64,000 nt of DNA from the NCBI RefSeq assembly GCF_036010325.1, contig NZ_CP108549.1, positions 5,828,001 to 5,892,000 of the forward strand, given 5' to 3'. Positions 8,751 to 16,969 of the stretch are shown here, piece by piece (positions within the stretch are counted from its first letter, which is position 1; the number at the start of each line of letters is the position of its first letter). The stretch is from Streptomyces sp. NBC_01210 (GTDB taxonomy: Bacteria; Actinomycetota; Actinomycetes; Streptomycetales; Streptomycetaceae). The notes beneath the pieces are model-generated. The model searched no databases, was not told where the DNA came from, and saw only the letters and a list, made by a program, of their open reading frames with translations. A program made the translations under genes and the position numbers.

Positions 8751-8936
8751 GGGTCACATCGGCTGAAGGGCACCATTCGGAAGGGCAGCCCGCCGGCGCT
8801 CGTCGTGACGGTGGTGTCCGGCTGCTACCAGGTCCCGGACGGCCGGACGGTCAAGCACTACTGAGTACGGGGGGCCGTACGTCCTGAGTACCGGCCCGGA
8901 TACGGCAGCGCGGCAGCCAGAGGTTGGATCAAGGCC

Positions 8937-9290
8937 ATGAACCCGACTCCGCCCCCACTCGTTGCGCAGCCCACCACGGCCACACCCCCCGACATCCGCA
9001 GATGGTCCCTGAACTCCGCCGTCCTGCTGATCCCGGCCGTGCTCATGGCCGGAATTCTCGCCCTGTCCACCGAGCACGGATCGAGGTGCCTGACCTACGG
9101 CGGTGACGGCTGCTCCCCCTGGCCCGCGGGCACCTTCTCGTGGACGCTGAGCGGCGTGGTCCTGGCCTTTGTGGTGACCATGGCCATTCCCGCACGTATG
9201 CGACGGGCCCACGAGCTGCGTACGGCCGCCTTCGCCGTGCAGGCCCTGCTGGAAGCCTTCGCGGTGATCGTGGCGCTCAGCTTCCCCTGA
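8937..9290 (+). CDS. Small integral membrane protein
   Basis: A 117-aa protein with three predicted membrane helices (about residues 28-45, 70-90 and 95-115) and two Cys (CLTYGGDGC) in the first extracytoplasmic loop that could form a disulfide. No family was recognised. The start follows GGATCAAGG at good spacing. It ends 8 bases before the convergent hydrolase stop. The function is unknown. Confidence 0.7.
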   Translation: MNPTPPPLVAQPTTATPPDIRRWSLNSAVLLIPAVLMAGILALSTEHGSRCLTYGGDGCSPWPAGTFSWTLSGVVLAFVVTMAIPARMRRAHELRTAAFAVQALLEAFAVIVALSFP

Positions 9291-9298
9291 CCCCGGGC

Positions 9299-10159
9299 TC
9301 ACGGTCGCAGCGAGCGGCCGAAGCCCGCCGCCAGGGGCATGCGCAGGCCCAGCGGCGGTGGGGCCGCCAGCGCGTCCGCCACCGGGCGGGCGTACCTCCT
9401 GGTGAAGAGCGCGCCCAGCACGAAGTCCGCCGCCAGCGCCCGGACTTCCTCGTAGTGCTGGCGCAGCGCGTGGCCGTCCGAGTGGACCTCGAAGCGGCAG
9501 ATGTCGCGGTTGGACTTCTTCGCGCGCTCGGCAAGGCGGTACGAGAGCTCCGGGTCCGTGCGCGCGTCATTCGTGCCGTGCACGATCAGCACCTGCTTGC
9601 CTGCCAGCTGATTCACCGGTTCCGGTGCCGCCGCCACATCGTCCTCCGGCAGCCAAGGGGCCAGCGCCAGCACGGAGTTGACGGCCGGGTGGCCCGCCGC
9701 GTGCAGGGCCGCGCGGCCGCCCATGCCGTGGCCGGTGAGGCACACCGGGACGTCGCCGTAGCGGCGTACCACCTCGTCCACCGCCCATGTCGCGTCCGCC
9801 GCGAGATGCGCGTCCGGGCCGTTCCAGCCGCGGCAGCGGTAGCGGACCCCGTGCACGACCAGCCCGTCCGCGCGGCCCGCCCGGGCCAGCGTGCGGCCCA
9901 GCGGCAGGGCCGCCGCATACGAGAGCCGGGAGGGTCTGCGCTCCGATTCCGGGTCGCCGTCCGGCAGCAGCAGCACCACCCCGCCGACCGCGGAGTCCTG
10001 CCCCAGGACGCGTCCGCCGCTCGCGCGGCCGAGGCGGGCGCGCGGCGGGGTACGGCTCCCTCGCGCTGCCCTTGCCACGGTCGTCTCACGGCGGGTGTCC
10101 GCTCCTTTGGCCTCATCGGCCGGACGCCCCCACCACAGGGGCAGTGCGTGGTGTGCCAT
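9299..10159 (-). CDS. Alpha/beta-hydrolase-fold protein with altered nucleophile elbow
   Basis: A 286-aa protein of dienelactone-hydrolase/prolyl-peptidase-like alpha/beta fold. Strand and oxyanion elements (GGVVLLLPDGD), the elbow CLTGHGMGGRAAL, the acid loop VLIVHGTNDARTDP and the histidine loop HSDGHALR are in the correct order. The elbow reads G-H-G-M-G where active members have G-x-S-x-G, so the nucleophile Ser is a Gly. The protein may be non-hydrolytic or use another residue. It is divergent from add with 115 bases between the genes. The N-terminal 55 residues are basic and poorly conserved, so the start could be internal. Confidence 0.78.
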   Translation of the reverse strand: MAHHALPLWWGRPADEAKGADTRRETTVARAARGSRTPPRARLGRASGGRVLGQDSAVGGVVLLLPDGDPESERRPSRLSYAAALPLGRTLARAGRADGLVVHGVRYRCRGWNGPDAHLAADATWAVDEVVRRYGDVPVCLTGHGMGGRAALHAAGHPAVNSVLALAPWLPEDDVAAAPEPVNQLAGKQVLIVHGTNDARTDPELSYRLAERAKKSNRDICRFEVHSDGHALRQHYEEVRALAADFVLGALFTRRYARPVADALAAPPPLGLRMPLAAGFGRSLRP

Positions 10160-10246
10160 GGCAGAACAGTCTCAGAAGGGCAGGTGTACTCCACCCGTCC
10201 GCATGGTCACTGTTATGTATCGACGGGCGAAGTTGAGGGGCGCTCT

Positions 10247-10258
10247 CTACGCGCGTAG
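10247..10258. promoter_or_regulatory. Nucleoside-regulon palindrome upstream of add
   Basis: A perfect copy of CTACGCGCGTAG, ending 16 bases before the add ATG. At this position it would overlap the transcription start or ribosome-binding region, consistent with repression by roadblock. Confidence 0.75.
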
Positions 10259-10274
10259 GGCGTAGAGTGCGCAG

Positions 10275-11429
10275 ATGACGAGCCAGACCCTCAATACGCC
10301 CTCCGCGGACCAGATCCGCCGCGCTCCGAAGGTGCTCCTCCACGACCACCTCGACGGCGGGCTGCGACCGGGCACGATCATCGAACTCGCCCGCGAGACG
10401 GGCTATGACGCGCTCCCCGAGACCGAGCCCGACAAGCTCGGCATCTGGTTCCACGAGGCGGCCGACTCCGGCTCGCTGGAGCGCTATCTGGAGACCTTCG
10501 CGCACACCTGCGCCGTCATGCAGACCCGCGAGGCGCTCTTCCGCGTCGCCGCCGAGTGCGCCGAGGACCTCGCCGAGGACGGAGTCGTCTACGCCGAGGT
10601 CAGGTATGCCCCCGAGCAGCACCTCGAAGCCGGCCTGAGCCTCGAAGAAGTCGTCGAGGCGGTCAACGCGGGCTTCCGGGAGGGGGAACGGCTGGCCCGC
10701 GAGAGCGGCCACCGTATCCGTGTCGGCGCCATGCTCACCGCGATGCGGCACGCCGCCCGCGCCCTGGAGATCGCCGAACTGGCGAATCGCTACCGCGACA
10801 TGGGCGTCGTCGGCTTCGACATCGCCGGCGCCGAAGCGGGCTTCCCGCCCACCCGCCACCTCGACGCCTTCGAGTATCTGAAGAGGGAGAACAACCACTT
10901 CACGATTCACGCGGGCGAAGCCTTCGGGCTGCCGTCGATCTGGCAGGCGCTCCAGTGGTGCGGCGCCGACCGGCTCGGGCACGGTGTGCGGATCATCGAC
11001 GACATCACGGTCGCCGATGACGGCAGCGTGAAGCTCGGGCGGCTCGCCGCGTACGTACGGGACAAGCGCATCCCGCTGGAGCTGTGCCCGACGTCCAACC
11101 TGCAGACCGGCGCGGCCGCTTCGTACGCCGAACACCCCATCGGCCTGCTGCGCAGGCTGCACTTCAGGGCCACGGTCAACACCGACAACCGCCTGATGAG
11201 CGGTACGAGCATGAGCCGCGAATTCGAGCTGCTGACCGAGACCTTCGGATACACCCTCGACGACATGCAGTGGTTCACCGTCAATGCGATGAAGTCGGCG
11301 TTCATTCCTTTCGATGAACGACTGGCGATGATCAGCGATGTGATCAAGCCCGGATACGCCGAGTTGAAATCCGAATGGCTGTTCCGGCAGACCGCCACGA
11401 CCAGCCATTCTTCCGTCGGTGAGAGCTGA
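10275..11429 (+). CDS. add: Adenosine deaminase
   Basis: A 384-aa metal-dependent adenosine deaminase that converts adenosine/deoxyadenosine to inosine/deoxyinosine for the purine nucleoside phosphorylase at 28022. The zinc His pair is in LLHDHLDGG (about residues 22-30). The third His and catalytic Glu are in HAGEAFG (about 214), the catalytic His in DRLGHG (about 238), and the zinc Asp region is VNTDNRLMS (about 315). All are intact and the length matches Streptomyces members. Only a weak Shine-Dalgarno precedes the ATG. The operator palindrome is immediately upstream and a hairpin terminator follows. Confidence 0.96.
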   Translation: MTSQTLNTPSADQIRRAPKVLLHDHLDGGLRPGTIIELARETGYDALPETEPDKLGIWFHEAADSGSLERYLETFAHTCAVMQTREALFRVAAECAEDLAEDGVVYAEVRYAPEQHLEAGLSLEEVVEAVNAGFREGERLARESGHRIRVGAMLTAMRHAARALEIAELANRYRDMGVVGFDIAGAEAGFPPTRHLDAFEYLKRENNHFTIHAGEAFGLPSIWQALQWCGADRLGHGVRIIDDITVADDGSVKLGRLAAYVRDKRIPLELCPTSNLQTGAAASYAEHPIGLLRRLHFRATVNTDNRLMSGTSMSREFELLTETFGYTLDDMQWFTVNAMKSAFIPFDERLAMISDVIKPGYAELKSEWLFRQTATTSHSSVGES

Positions 11430-11445
11430 TCGCGACACCTATGTC

Positions 11446-11479
11446 GAAGCGGCCGGGAATGTCAATTTCCGGCCGCTTC
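11446..11479 (+). terminator. Intrinsic terminator after add
   Basis: Arms of 14 bases with one mismatch (core GAAGCGGCCGG paired with CCGGCCGCTTC) around a 6-base loop, 16 bases after the add stop. Confidence 0.7.
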
Positions 11480-11556
11480 ATGGCATTTGCGGCCTTGGGT
11501 GAGCGTGGCTAGCTTGCAGAGTCGCTCAGAATCCCCGTCCCAAGGACTCATCCCTG

Positions 11557-11952
11557 ATGAAGCAGTCTGCTGCCAAGACTCTTGGTGTCGCCGTCGTCGG
11601 CGCTGCCTTCGCCGCTGTCGCCGCCGGCACGGCCGTCGCCGCCCCCGCTTCCGTCCCCGACTCCGTCACCGGCGTCCTGCCGGTCCAGGACGCGCTCACC
11701 AAACTTCCGGCGGGCGCCCCCGAGTCGCTGGCCGCCGGCCGGACCGCGCTCGCGAACGGCGCGACCACGCTGCCCACCACCGCCCAGAAGTCCGCGAAGT
11801 CAGCGAAGAAGCTGCTGACCGCGGACAAGGCCGACGACCCGGTCGCCAAGCTGCTGGGCGGCCTCCCGCTCGTCGGAGGTCTGCCGACCGGCGGCGGTCT
11901 GCCGACCAGTGGTGGCCTGCCGACCAGTGGCGGTCTGCCCGGCATCGGCTGA
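11557..11952 (+). CDS. Small secreted protein with Gly-Leu-Pro repeats
   Basis: A 131-aa exported protein. A signal peptide (Lys near the start, then VAVVGAAFAAVAAGTAVAAP) ends near residue 28. The mature part has an Ala/Lys-rich helical stretch and closes with a C-terminal run of GGLPTSG-type repeats (about residues 100-131). The family is Streptomyces-specific as far as I recognise it, and its role is unknown. It has the same size and organisation as the secreted protein at 19832. AAGGA lies 10 bases before the ATG. Confidence 0.72.
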   Translation: MKQSAAKTLGVAVVGAAFAAVAAGTAVAAPASVPDSVTGVLPVQDALTKLPAGAPESLAAGRTALANGATTLPTTAQKSAKSAKKLLTADKADDPVAKLLGGLPLVGGLPTGGGLPTSGGLPTSGGLPGIG

Positions 11953-11975
11953 CGTACACCGGTTCCGTACACAAG

Positions 11976-12010
11976 AGTGGGCGTACACCCGAATCGGGTG
12001 TACGCCCACT
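11976..12010. terminator. 35-bp near-loopless palindrome between two exported-protein genes
   Basis: Two perfect 17-base arms (AGTGGGCGTACACCCGA and its complement) around a single base. It lies 23 bases after the secreted-protein stop and 23 bases before the lipoprotein ATG. The likeliest role is terminator/attenuator, but the perfect two-fold symmetry also fits an operator. Confidence 0.55.
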
Positions 12011-12033
12011 TCGCCTGTGCCAGGATCGCGGCC

Positions 12034-12792
12034 ATGCGCGTGAAGACCGCAGGGCTGACTGCCCTTGTCACCGTCCCCGTGCTCCTGCTCGCCACGGCCT
12101 GTACGAGTGGCGACGACGGGGGCCCCGCCAAGGACAGGGACACGCCTGCGTCCACGGGTGCCGATACGGGCAAAGGCGGTGGTGGAGGCGGTGGCAGCGA
12201 TGCGTCCGCGCCGCTCAACCGGCAGCAGTTGGAGCGGGCCGCACTGGCCACCGGCGATCTGGACGGGTTCCAGGTGTCCTCCGGAAAGAGTGCGCTCGCG
12301 CCCTCGGGCCAGCCCGCCGCCGACAAGTCGCAGTGCCAGCCGCTCGCCGACGCCATGGGTGACAGACCGAGCCCGCAGGCCACCCACACCGTCAACCGCG
12401 GTCTTGGCTCCCTCAAGAATCTCGGGCTCGCGGTGTCCGCCTCGCTCAGTTCGTACAGCGAGGCTGACGCCGGAAAGCTGATGGACGGACTCAAGTCGGC
12501 GGTGGCGGCGTGCGCCGGGGGCTTCGGCGCGACCCTCGAGGGCCGCAGTGGCGCCTACCGCGAGGTGAAGGCCGCGGCCTTCACCACTCGCGGCGCCGAC
12601 GAGACGATCAGCTGGACCACCGTCGGAACCAACGAGGGCGCCGTGGCCCCGATCCATCTGGTCGTGGTCCGTAAGGGAGCGACCGTGGCGCGTTTCATGG
12701 CGCTGGACCTCGCGCGGCGCACACCGCCGCGCGTCCCTCAGGAGGTCGCCGACAAACAGCTGGCGAAGGTCGTCCAGGTGCTTGCCGGCTGA
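12034..12792 (+). CDS. Putative lipoprotein
   Basis: A 252-aa lipoprotein: basic start, hydrophobic core, and lipobox LLATAC with Cys near residue 23. A Gly-rich linker (about residues 45-60) leads to one globular domain with two Cys (SQCQPLADAMG and AACAGG) that may pair. The domain resembles the sensor-type extracellular domains seen in actinobacterial lipoproteins and Ser/Thr kinases, but I cannot assign a ligand. It stands alone, downstream of the 35-bp palindrome and convergent with the PspC gene. Confidence 0.7.
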   Translation: MRVKTAGLTALVTVPVLLLATACTSGDDGGPAKDRDTPASTGADTGKGGGGGGGSDASAPLNRQQLERAALATGDLDGFQVSSGKSALAPSGQPAADKSQCQPLADAMGDRPSPQATHTVNRGLGSLKNLGLAVSASLSSYSEADAGKLMDGLKSAVAACAGGFGATLEGRSGAYREVKAAAFTTRGADETISWTTVGTNEGAVAPIHLVVVRKGATVARFMALDLARRTPPRVPQEVADKQLAKVVQVLAG

Positions 12793-12823
12793 CTGCGTAC
12801 GACCGGGCGCCGGTGTCGGCGTA

Positions 12824-13024
12824 CTACCAGGCCGTGCCGGCGGTCTTCTCGGACGGCAGCAGCACCCACAGCGCCAGATAGAGCAGGAACTGCGGGCCGG
12901 GCAGCAGACATGAGAGCAGGAAGATCACACGCATCGTGGTCGCGGAGGTGCCGAAGCGCCGTGCCAGCGCCGTGCACACTCCACCGATCATGCGTCCGTC
13001 TCGGGGGCGGACAAGTGCGGCCAT
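12824..13024 (-). CDS. PspC-domain small membrane protein
   Basis: A 66-aa protein made of a single PspC domain: LVRPRDGRMIGGVCTALARR followed by one hydrophobic hairpin (VIFLLSCLLPGPQFLLYLALWVLL is its core, about residues 33-56). PspC proteins are membrane-stress components, but many actinobacterial stand-alone copies are uncharacterised. The start is supported by AAGGAG 7 bases upstream. It lies downstream of the VanZ gene on the same strand with 92 bases between them. Confidence 0.82.
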   Translation of the reverse strand: MAALVRPRDGRMIGGVCTALARRFGTSATTMRVIFLLSCLLPGPQFLLYLALWVLLPSEKTAGTAW

Positions 13025-13116
13025 GGTGGGCTCCTTCGCGAGAACCTTCGGGGAGCATCTCTGTTGTGCTCCCGATGCATCCATCGTGGCTTCGCGAAGG
13101 GGGTCGAAGCGTCGCT

Positions 13117-13686
13117 CTACGGTGCGATCCCGACCCTTGGAATCGTCGGGGTCGGCCCCTGAGACGCCTCGTCCCGCAGCATGGCACCGTGCCGCTGCCG
13201 GGTGGAGCCGGTGGCCGACCGCCCCTGCCTGCGGCGGAGCCGGGCGCGGCCGGCGGGCACGAAGACCAGGTGGGCCAGCGCGACCCCGGCCGTGTTCAGC
13301 AGCAGGGAGTCCACATCGACGACCTGTCCGGGCACCCCGGTCTGGAGCAGTTCGATGCCGAGCGACAGCAGCGCGCCGGCCGCGACCGTACGGGCCAGCG
13401 ATGCCAGCGGAGAGACGGTGAGCCGGCCGCCCGCCATCGGCAGCAGTATGCCGAGCGGGGCCAGCAGCAGCAGGCCTTCGCCTATCCGGCGCGCGGCTTC
13501 CACAGCGCCCATCGCCAGATCCGCCTTGATCCCGGCGAGCGGCTCGAGATTCGCGGCCGTCACCCACACCACATCCAGTGGGCGCAGCGTCAGCCAGGAA
13601 ACGAGCAGCAGATGCGCGAGGAGGAGGATGACCCCCGCCGCGCGGAAGCGGATGGCGGCACTGCCGCCCGGACCTTGACGCTGCAC
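13117..13686 (-). CDS. VanZ-family membrane protein
   Basis: A 189-aa membrane protein with four to five hydrophobic segments. It has the VanZ features NLEPLAG..., the long helix GEGLLLLAPLGILLPM, and the GIELLQ...VDVDSLLLNTAG block, which is the best-conserved part of the family. VanZ-like proteins are linked to resistance to lipoglycopeptides, but most Streptomyces copies have no assigned role. GTG 13686 is chosen; the frame stays open to 13734. The C-terminal 45 residues are basic and cytoplasmic. Confidence 0.8.
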   Translation of the reverse strand: MQRQGPGGSAAIRFRAAGVILLLAHLLLVSWLTLRPLDVVWVTAANLEPLAGIKADLAMGAVEAARRIGEGLLLLAPLGILLPMAGGRLTVSPLASLARTVAAGALLSLGIELLQTGVPGQVVDVDSLLLNTAGVALAHLVFVPAGRARLRRRQGRSATGSTRQRHGAMLRDEASQGPTPTIPRVGIAP

Positions 13687-13776
13687 GCCCCCCAAGACGC
13701 ACGCTTCCCCGGGATCGGTTCCGCGAGCTTCCAAAGAGGAAGCGGAACCCGCTCCGGAACCGAATCGGAACGAGGC

Positions 13777-14412
13777 TCAGCGAGCGGCGGGTGACGACGG
13801 GAGCGCGCTGAGCGTCGGAACGGCCTCGTCCGGCCGCTCCTTGATCCCGGCGGAGCACTGGTACGCCCGGGGCGCGTACTCCCCGGGCCCGCCCAGCAGC
13901 ACCGAACCGCCCGTGGCGGCGGCCCTGCTCTCCGCGAAGGTGCAGACGATCTGGGCCAGCGCCGGCATCGGCAGATCCTCCGGCTGGCGGCTCAGACGCA
14001 GGGTGCCCGCGGGATCGCCCTCGCGCGCACCTGTCAGGGCCAGCGGCCCGCGTACGTACGTGGCGAAGCCGGCCTCATGCTCCGGGGACGAGGGCTCCTT
14101 CTCGAGTTCGTCGAGGAGCGCCTGCGCGATCTGTACGCGGCTGTCGACGGCCTTCTTCTCGGTGACCTGCGCCGTACGGTCCACGGACTCCAGCTGCGAG
14201 GCGCAGACCAGGTAGACGCGGACCTGGATGCCCTGCTGCTGCGCCTGGGGGGTGATGCTCTCCCCGCTCACCTCGCAGGGCACCCGCGAGGGCGCGGGCC
14301 CCGCGTCGACCGGTACCTGGGTGGTCCTGATCCCGCAGCCGCCGAGCACGACGACGCCCGCGAGTACGGCGAGTGAGGCTGCCGCCCGCCTGGTGCACCT
14401 CTTGGGCGTCAC
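13777..14412 (-). CDS. AfsQ-operon lipoprotein (AfsQ3-like)
   Basis: A 211-aa lipoprotein with a basic n-region and lipobox VVLGGC (Cys about residue 26). Its GTG overlaps the afsQ2 stop by 4 bases (GTGA), so it is translationally coupled to the sensor kinase. The mature part contains PCEV, VCASQ, IVCTFAE and AYQCSAG, four Cys that could form two disulfides. In S. coelicolor a lipoprotein gene occupies the same place after afsQ1-afsQ2. It may modulate the kinase sensor domain at the membrane surface; this is inference from the operon. Confidence 0.82.
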   Translation of the reverse strand: MTPKRCTRRAAASLAVLAGVVVLGGCGIRTTQVPVDAGPAPSRVPCEVSGESITPQAQQQGIQVRVYLVCASQLESVDRTAQVTEKKAVDSRVQIAQALLDELEKEPSSPEHEAGFATYVRGPLALTGAREGDPAGTLRLSRQPEDLPMPALAQIVCTFAESRAAATGGSVLLGGPGEYAPRAYQCSAGIKERPDEAVPTLSALPSSPAAR

Positions 14413-16001
14413 TGCGTGCCTTCCTCTCCGCGGCCGTCGGTGCGGCCCCGGTCCGCGTCTTCGACGTCGTCCGGGTCCGTGACGGCGTCCGGGTCCGTGC
14501 CGCCATGACCGTCGCCGTCCCTCAGCGACGAGGCGTCGCGCGGCAGCCGCAGTACGAACACCGCACCGTCCCCGTCAGCGGAGTTGGCCGCGGTGATGTC
14601 CCCGCCGTGGATATGGGCGTTCTCCATCGCGATCGACAACCCCAGCCCGCTGCCCTCGGAGCGCGGCCGGGAGGCGCTCGCCTTGTAGAAGCGGTCGAAG
14701 ACATGCGGCAGTACGTCCTCGGGGATACCGGGGCCGTGGTCCCGTACCTCGATCAACAGCTCGTGGTCGACCGGCCGCACCGACACCCGCACCGGCGAGC
14801 CGCCGTGCTTGAGCGCGTTGCCGATCAGATTGGCCAGGATCACATCGAGCCGGCGCGGATCGAGCAGCGCGATGATCCCGCGCTCGGCGTCCAGATCCAC
14901 CGCGTCCAGCCAGGCGCGCGCGTCGATGCACGCGGTGACCTGGTCGGCGACGTCCACCGTGTCCAGTACGAGTCTGGCCGTGCCCGCGTCGAAGCGGGTC
15001 ACCTCCATCAGGTTCTCCACCAGATCGCCCAGCCGCCGGGTCTCGCTCACCACCAGGTTCACGGCGGGCGCGATCATCGGGTCGAGGCTGTCGGCCTCGT
15101 CCTCGAGCACCTCGGTGACGGCGGTGAGCGCGGTCAGCGGGGTGCGCAGCTCGTGCGACATGTCGGCGACGAAGCGACGGCTGGACTCCTCCCGTGCGCT
15201 CATGTCCGCGACCTTCTTCTCCAGCGACTCCGCGGTCTTGTTGAACGTCCTTGCCAGCTCGGCCAGTTCGTCCGTGCCCGAGACCCGCAGCCGGGTGTCG
15301 AGCTTGCCCTCGCCGAGCCGCCGCGCGGCCTCACCCAGCCGGTGCACGGGCTTGAGCACGGTCGTGGCGGCGGCCTGCGCGAGCAGCGCCGAGCCGACGA
15401 GGGCGAGGCCGGTGGCGATCGCCAGGGACCAGGCGAGCGAGTTGAGGTCCTGACGTTCCTGGTCCAGCGACTTGAAGACATAGCCGGTCGGCCCGCCGCC
15501 GATGATCCTGGTGCCGCCGACGAGATACGGCATGCCGCGGCGCTCGGTGCGCTGCCAGTACAGGTGGTACGGGACGGAGTTGCCGGCCCCGACGTCCTGC
15601 CGCTGGGCCACCGCTTCCTGCAGCCTCGCCGGTACGTCGTCGAGCGTGAAGCTGTCAGGGTCGGACGTACCGACGATCGGCTTGCCCTTGGCGCGCTCGC
15701 CGATGAGCAGCACGCTGTAGCCGTCACCGCCGCCCGCCATCTGCTCGGCTGTCTTCTGCAGTTCGTTCTGCGTCGGGCGCAGCGGCAGCGCCGCCGCCCG
15801 GTTCTGCATCTCCTGCCGGAAGTCGCCGAGCGCCGCGTCCTGGGTACGGGTCAGCACCGCTTCGCGGTTGAGCCAGTACGCGATGCCCGAGGCGGACACG
15901 GCGGCAGTCAGCGCGACCAGCGCGAAGACGACGACAAGGCGGAGCCTCAGGCTCGTCCAGCGGAGTCCGGCGAGCATCGCGCGCTTGGCGGCACTGGTCA
16001 C
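14409..16001 (-). CDS. afsQ2: Sensor histidine kinase AfsQ2
   Basis: A 530-aa membrane histidine kinase. TM1 is at about residues 20-42, an extracytoplasmic sensor domain of about 150 residues follows, TM2 is at about 190-210, and then a HAMP domain. The H-box FVADMSHELRTPL carries the phosphoacceptor His. The N-box NLIGNALKHGG, G1 DHGPGIPE and G2 GSGLGLSIA are intact. An acidic Asp-rich tail ends the protein. It phosphorylates AfsQ1, whose gene is 40 bases upstream. In S. coelicolor AfsQ1/Q2 senses glutamate/nitrogen conditions and affects antibiotic production; identity here rests on order and sequence resemblance recalled from that system. Confidence 0.92.
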   Translation of the reverse strand: MTSAAKRAMLAGLRWTSLRLRLVVVFALVALTAAVSASGIAYWLNREAVLTRTQDAALGDFRQEMQNRAAALPLRPTQNELQKTAEQMAGGGDGYSVLLIGERAKGKPIVGTSDPDSFTLDDVPARLQEAVAQRQDVGAGNSVPYHLYWQRTERRGMPYLVGGTRIIGGGPTGYVFKSLDQERQDLNSLAWSLAIATGLALVGSALLAQAAATTVLKPVHRLGEAARRLGEGKLDTRLRVSGTDELAELARTFNKTAESLEKKVADMSAREESSRRFVADMSHELRTPLTALTAVTEVLEDEADSLDPMIAPAVNLVVSETRRLGDLVENLMEVTRFDAGTARLVLDTVDVADQVTACIDARAWLDAVDLDAERGIIALLDPRRLDVILANLIGNALKHGGSPVRVSVRPVDHELLIEVRDHGPGIPEDVLPHVFDRFYKASASRPRSEGSGLGLSIAMENAHIHGGDITAANSADGDGAVFVLRLPRDASSLRDGDGHGGTDPDAVTDPDDVEDADRGRTDGRGEEGTQ

Positions 16002-16041
16002 CTAGGTGTTCCGTTCGTGGGGGTCGCGGCGCGCAGACAGC

Positions 16042-16728
16042 TCACTGCGGGACGTCCAGCCGGTAGCCCACGCCACGCACCGTACGGATCAGGGTCGGCG
16101 AGGACGGCACGTCCTCGACCTTCGCCCGCAGCCGCTGCACACACGCGTCCACCAGCCGTGAGTCACCGAGGTAGTCGTGCTCCCAGACCAGCCGCAGCAG
16201 TTGCTGCCGCGACAGGGCCTGTCCGGGCCGTCGGCTGAGCTCGAGCAGCAGCCGCAGCTCGGTCGGCGTGAGCTGAAGATCCTCGCCGTTCTTGGTGACC
16301 GTCATCGCGGAGCGGTCGATCACCAGCGAGCCGAAGGTCGCCGAGTCGGTGGACTCGCGCTCACCGCGCCGCAGCACAGCGCGGATACGGGCGTCCAGCA
16401 CACGGCCCTGGACGGGCTTCACGACATAGTCGTCCGCGCCCGACTCAAGACCCACGACCACATCGATGTCGTCGCTGCGTGCGGTCAGCAGGATGATCGG
16501 CAGCTGGTCGGTGCGCCTGATCCGCCGGCACACCTCGAAACCGTCGATCCCGGGCAGCATCACATCCAGCACGATCAGGTCCGGCCGCTGCTCGCGGAGC
16601 AGCTTCAGGCCGTCCTCTCCCGTCGCCGCGGTGGCCACTCGGTGGCCCTGGCGTGACAGGGAAAGTTCGAGGGCCGTGCGGATGGCGTCGTCGTCCTCGA
16701 TCAGCAACAGGAAGGGCACGGAGGTCAT
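16042..16728 (-). CDS. afsQ1: Response regulator AfsQ1
   Basis: A 228-aa OmpR/PhoB-type response regulator. The receiver domain (residues 1-120) has the acidic pocket EDDD, the phosphoacceptor Asp in LIVLDVMLPG, the Thr in LLTARSDD and the Lys in DYVVKPV. The winged HTH occupies residues about 130-225 (LTPTELRLLLELSRRPGQAL). It is first in the afsQ1-afsQ2-lipoprotein operon and divergent from sigQ. A GTGAC-N6-GTGAC box in the 241-base gap is the expected AfsQ1 site, so it probably regulates both directions. Confidence 0.94.
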   Translation of the reverse strand: MTSVPFLLLIEDDDAIRTALELSLSRQGHRVATAATGEDGLKLLREQRPDLIVLDVMLPGIDGFEVCRRIRRTDQLPIILLTARSDDIDVVVGLESGADDYVVKPVQGRVLDARIRAVLRRGERESTDSATFGSLVIDRSAMTVTKNGEDLQLTPTELRLLLELSRRPGQALSRQQLLRLVWEHDYLGDSRLVDACVQRLRAKVEDVPSSPTLIRTVRGVGYRLDVPQ

Positions 16729-16868
16729 TCTGACCCATGGTGGAGCCGGAGTTCGACAGTTGGTGAGCTCTCACACGACTCCTCCCCTTGTGGCAGGCCG
16801 CGCAAGCCCTTTCGCAAACGATTTCCGACCGCCTTCCGACTGCCTCCGGGACCGCCCCGGCGGGGCTT

Positions 16869-16884
16869 GTGACGCGCCTGTGAC
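16869..16884. promoter_or_regulatory. AfsQ1-type binding box between afsQ1 and sigQ
   Basis: GTGAC-N6-GTGAC, an exact direct repeat that fits the GTnAC-n6-GTnAC consensus I recall for AfsQ1 in S. coelicolor. It lies 86 bases before the sigQ start and 141 bases before afsQ1. Confidence 0.7.
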
Positions 16885-16969
16885 AGTCGGCGGACACCGC
16901 CATGAAACTGCCTGGGCAAGCTTCTTGGCACACGGACGGAAACAGACTCCACTCGACGGGGGGCGCGAG

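Noticed and set aside
8751..8936. Short frame ending in SGCYQVPDGRTVKHY after the LysR gene
   Set aside because: It reads like protein and is in frame with lysR after the stop, but there is no start with a ribosome site and no family recognised. It may be a remnant but cannot be supported.
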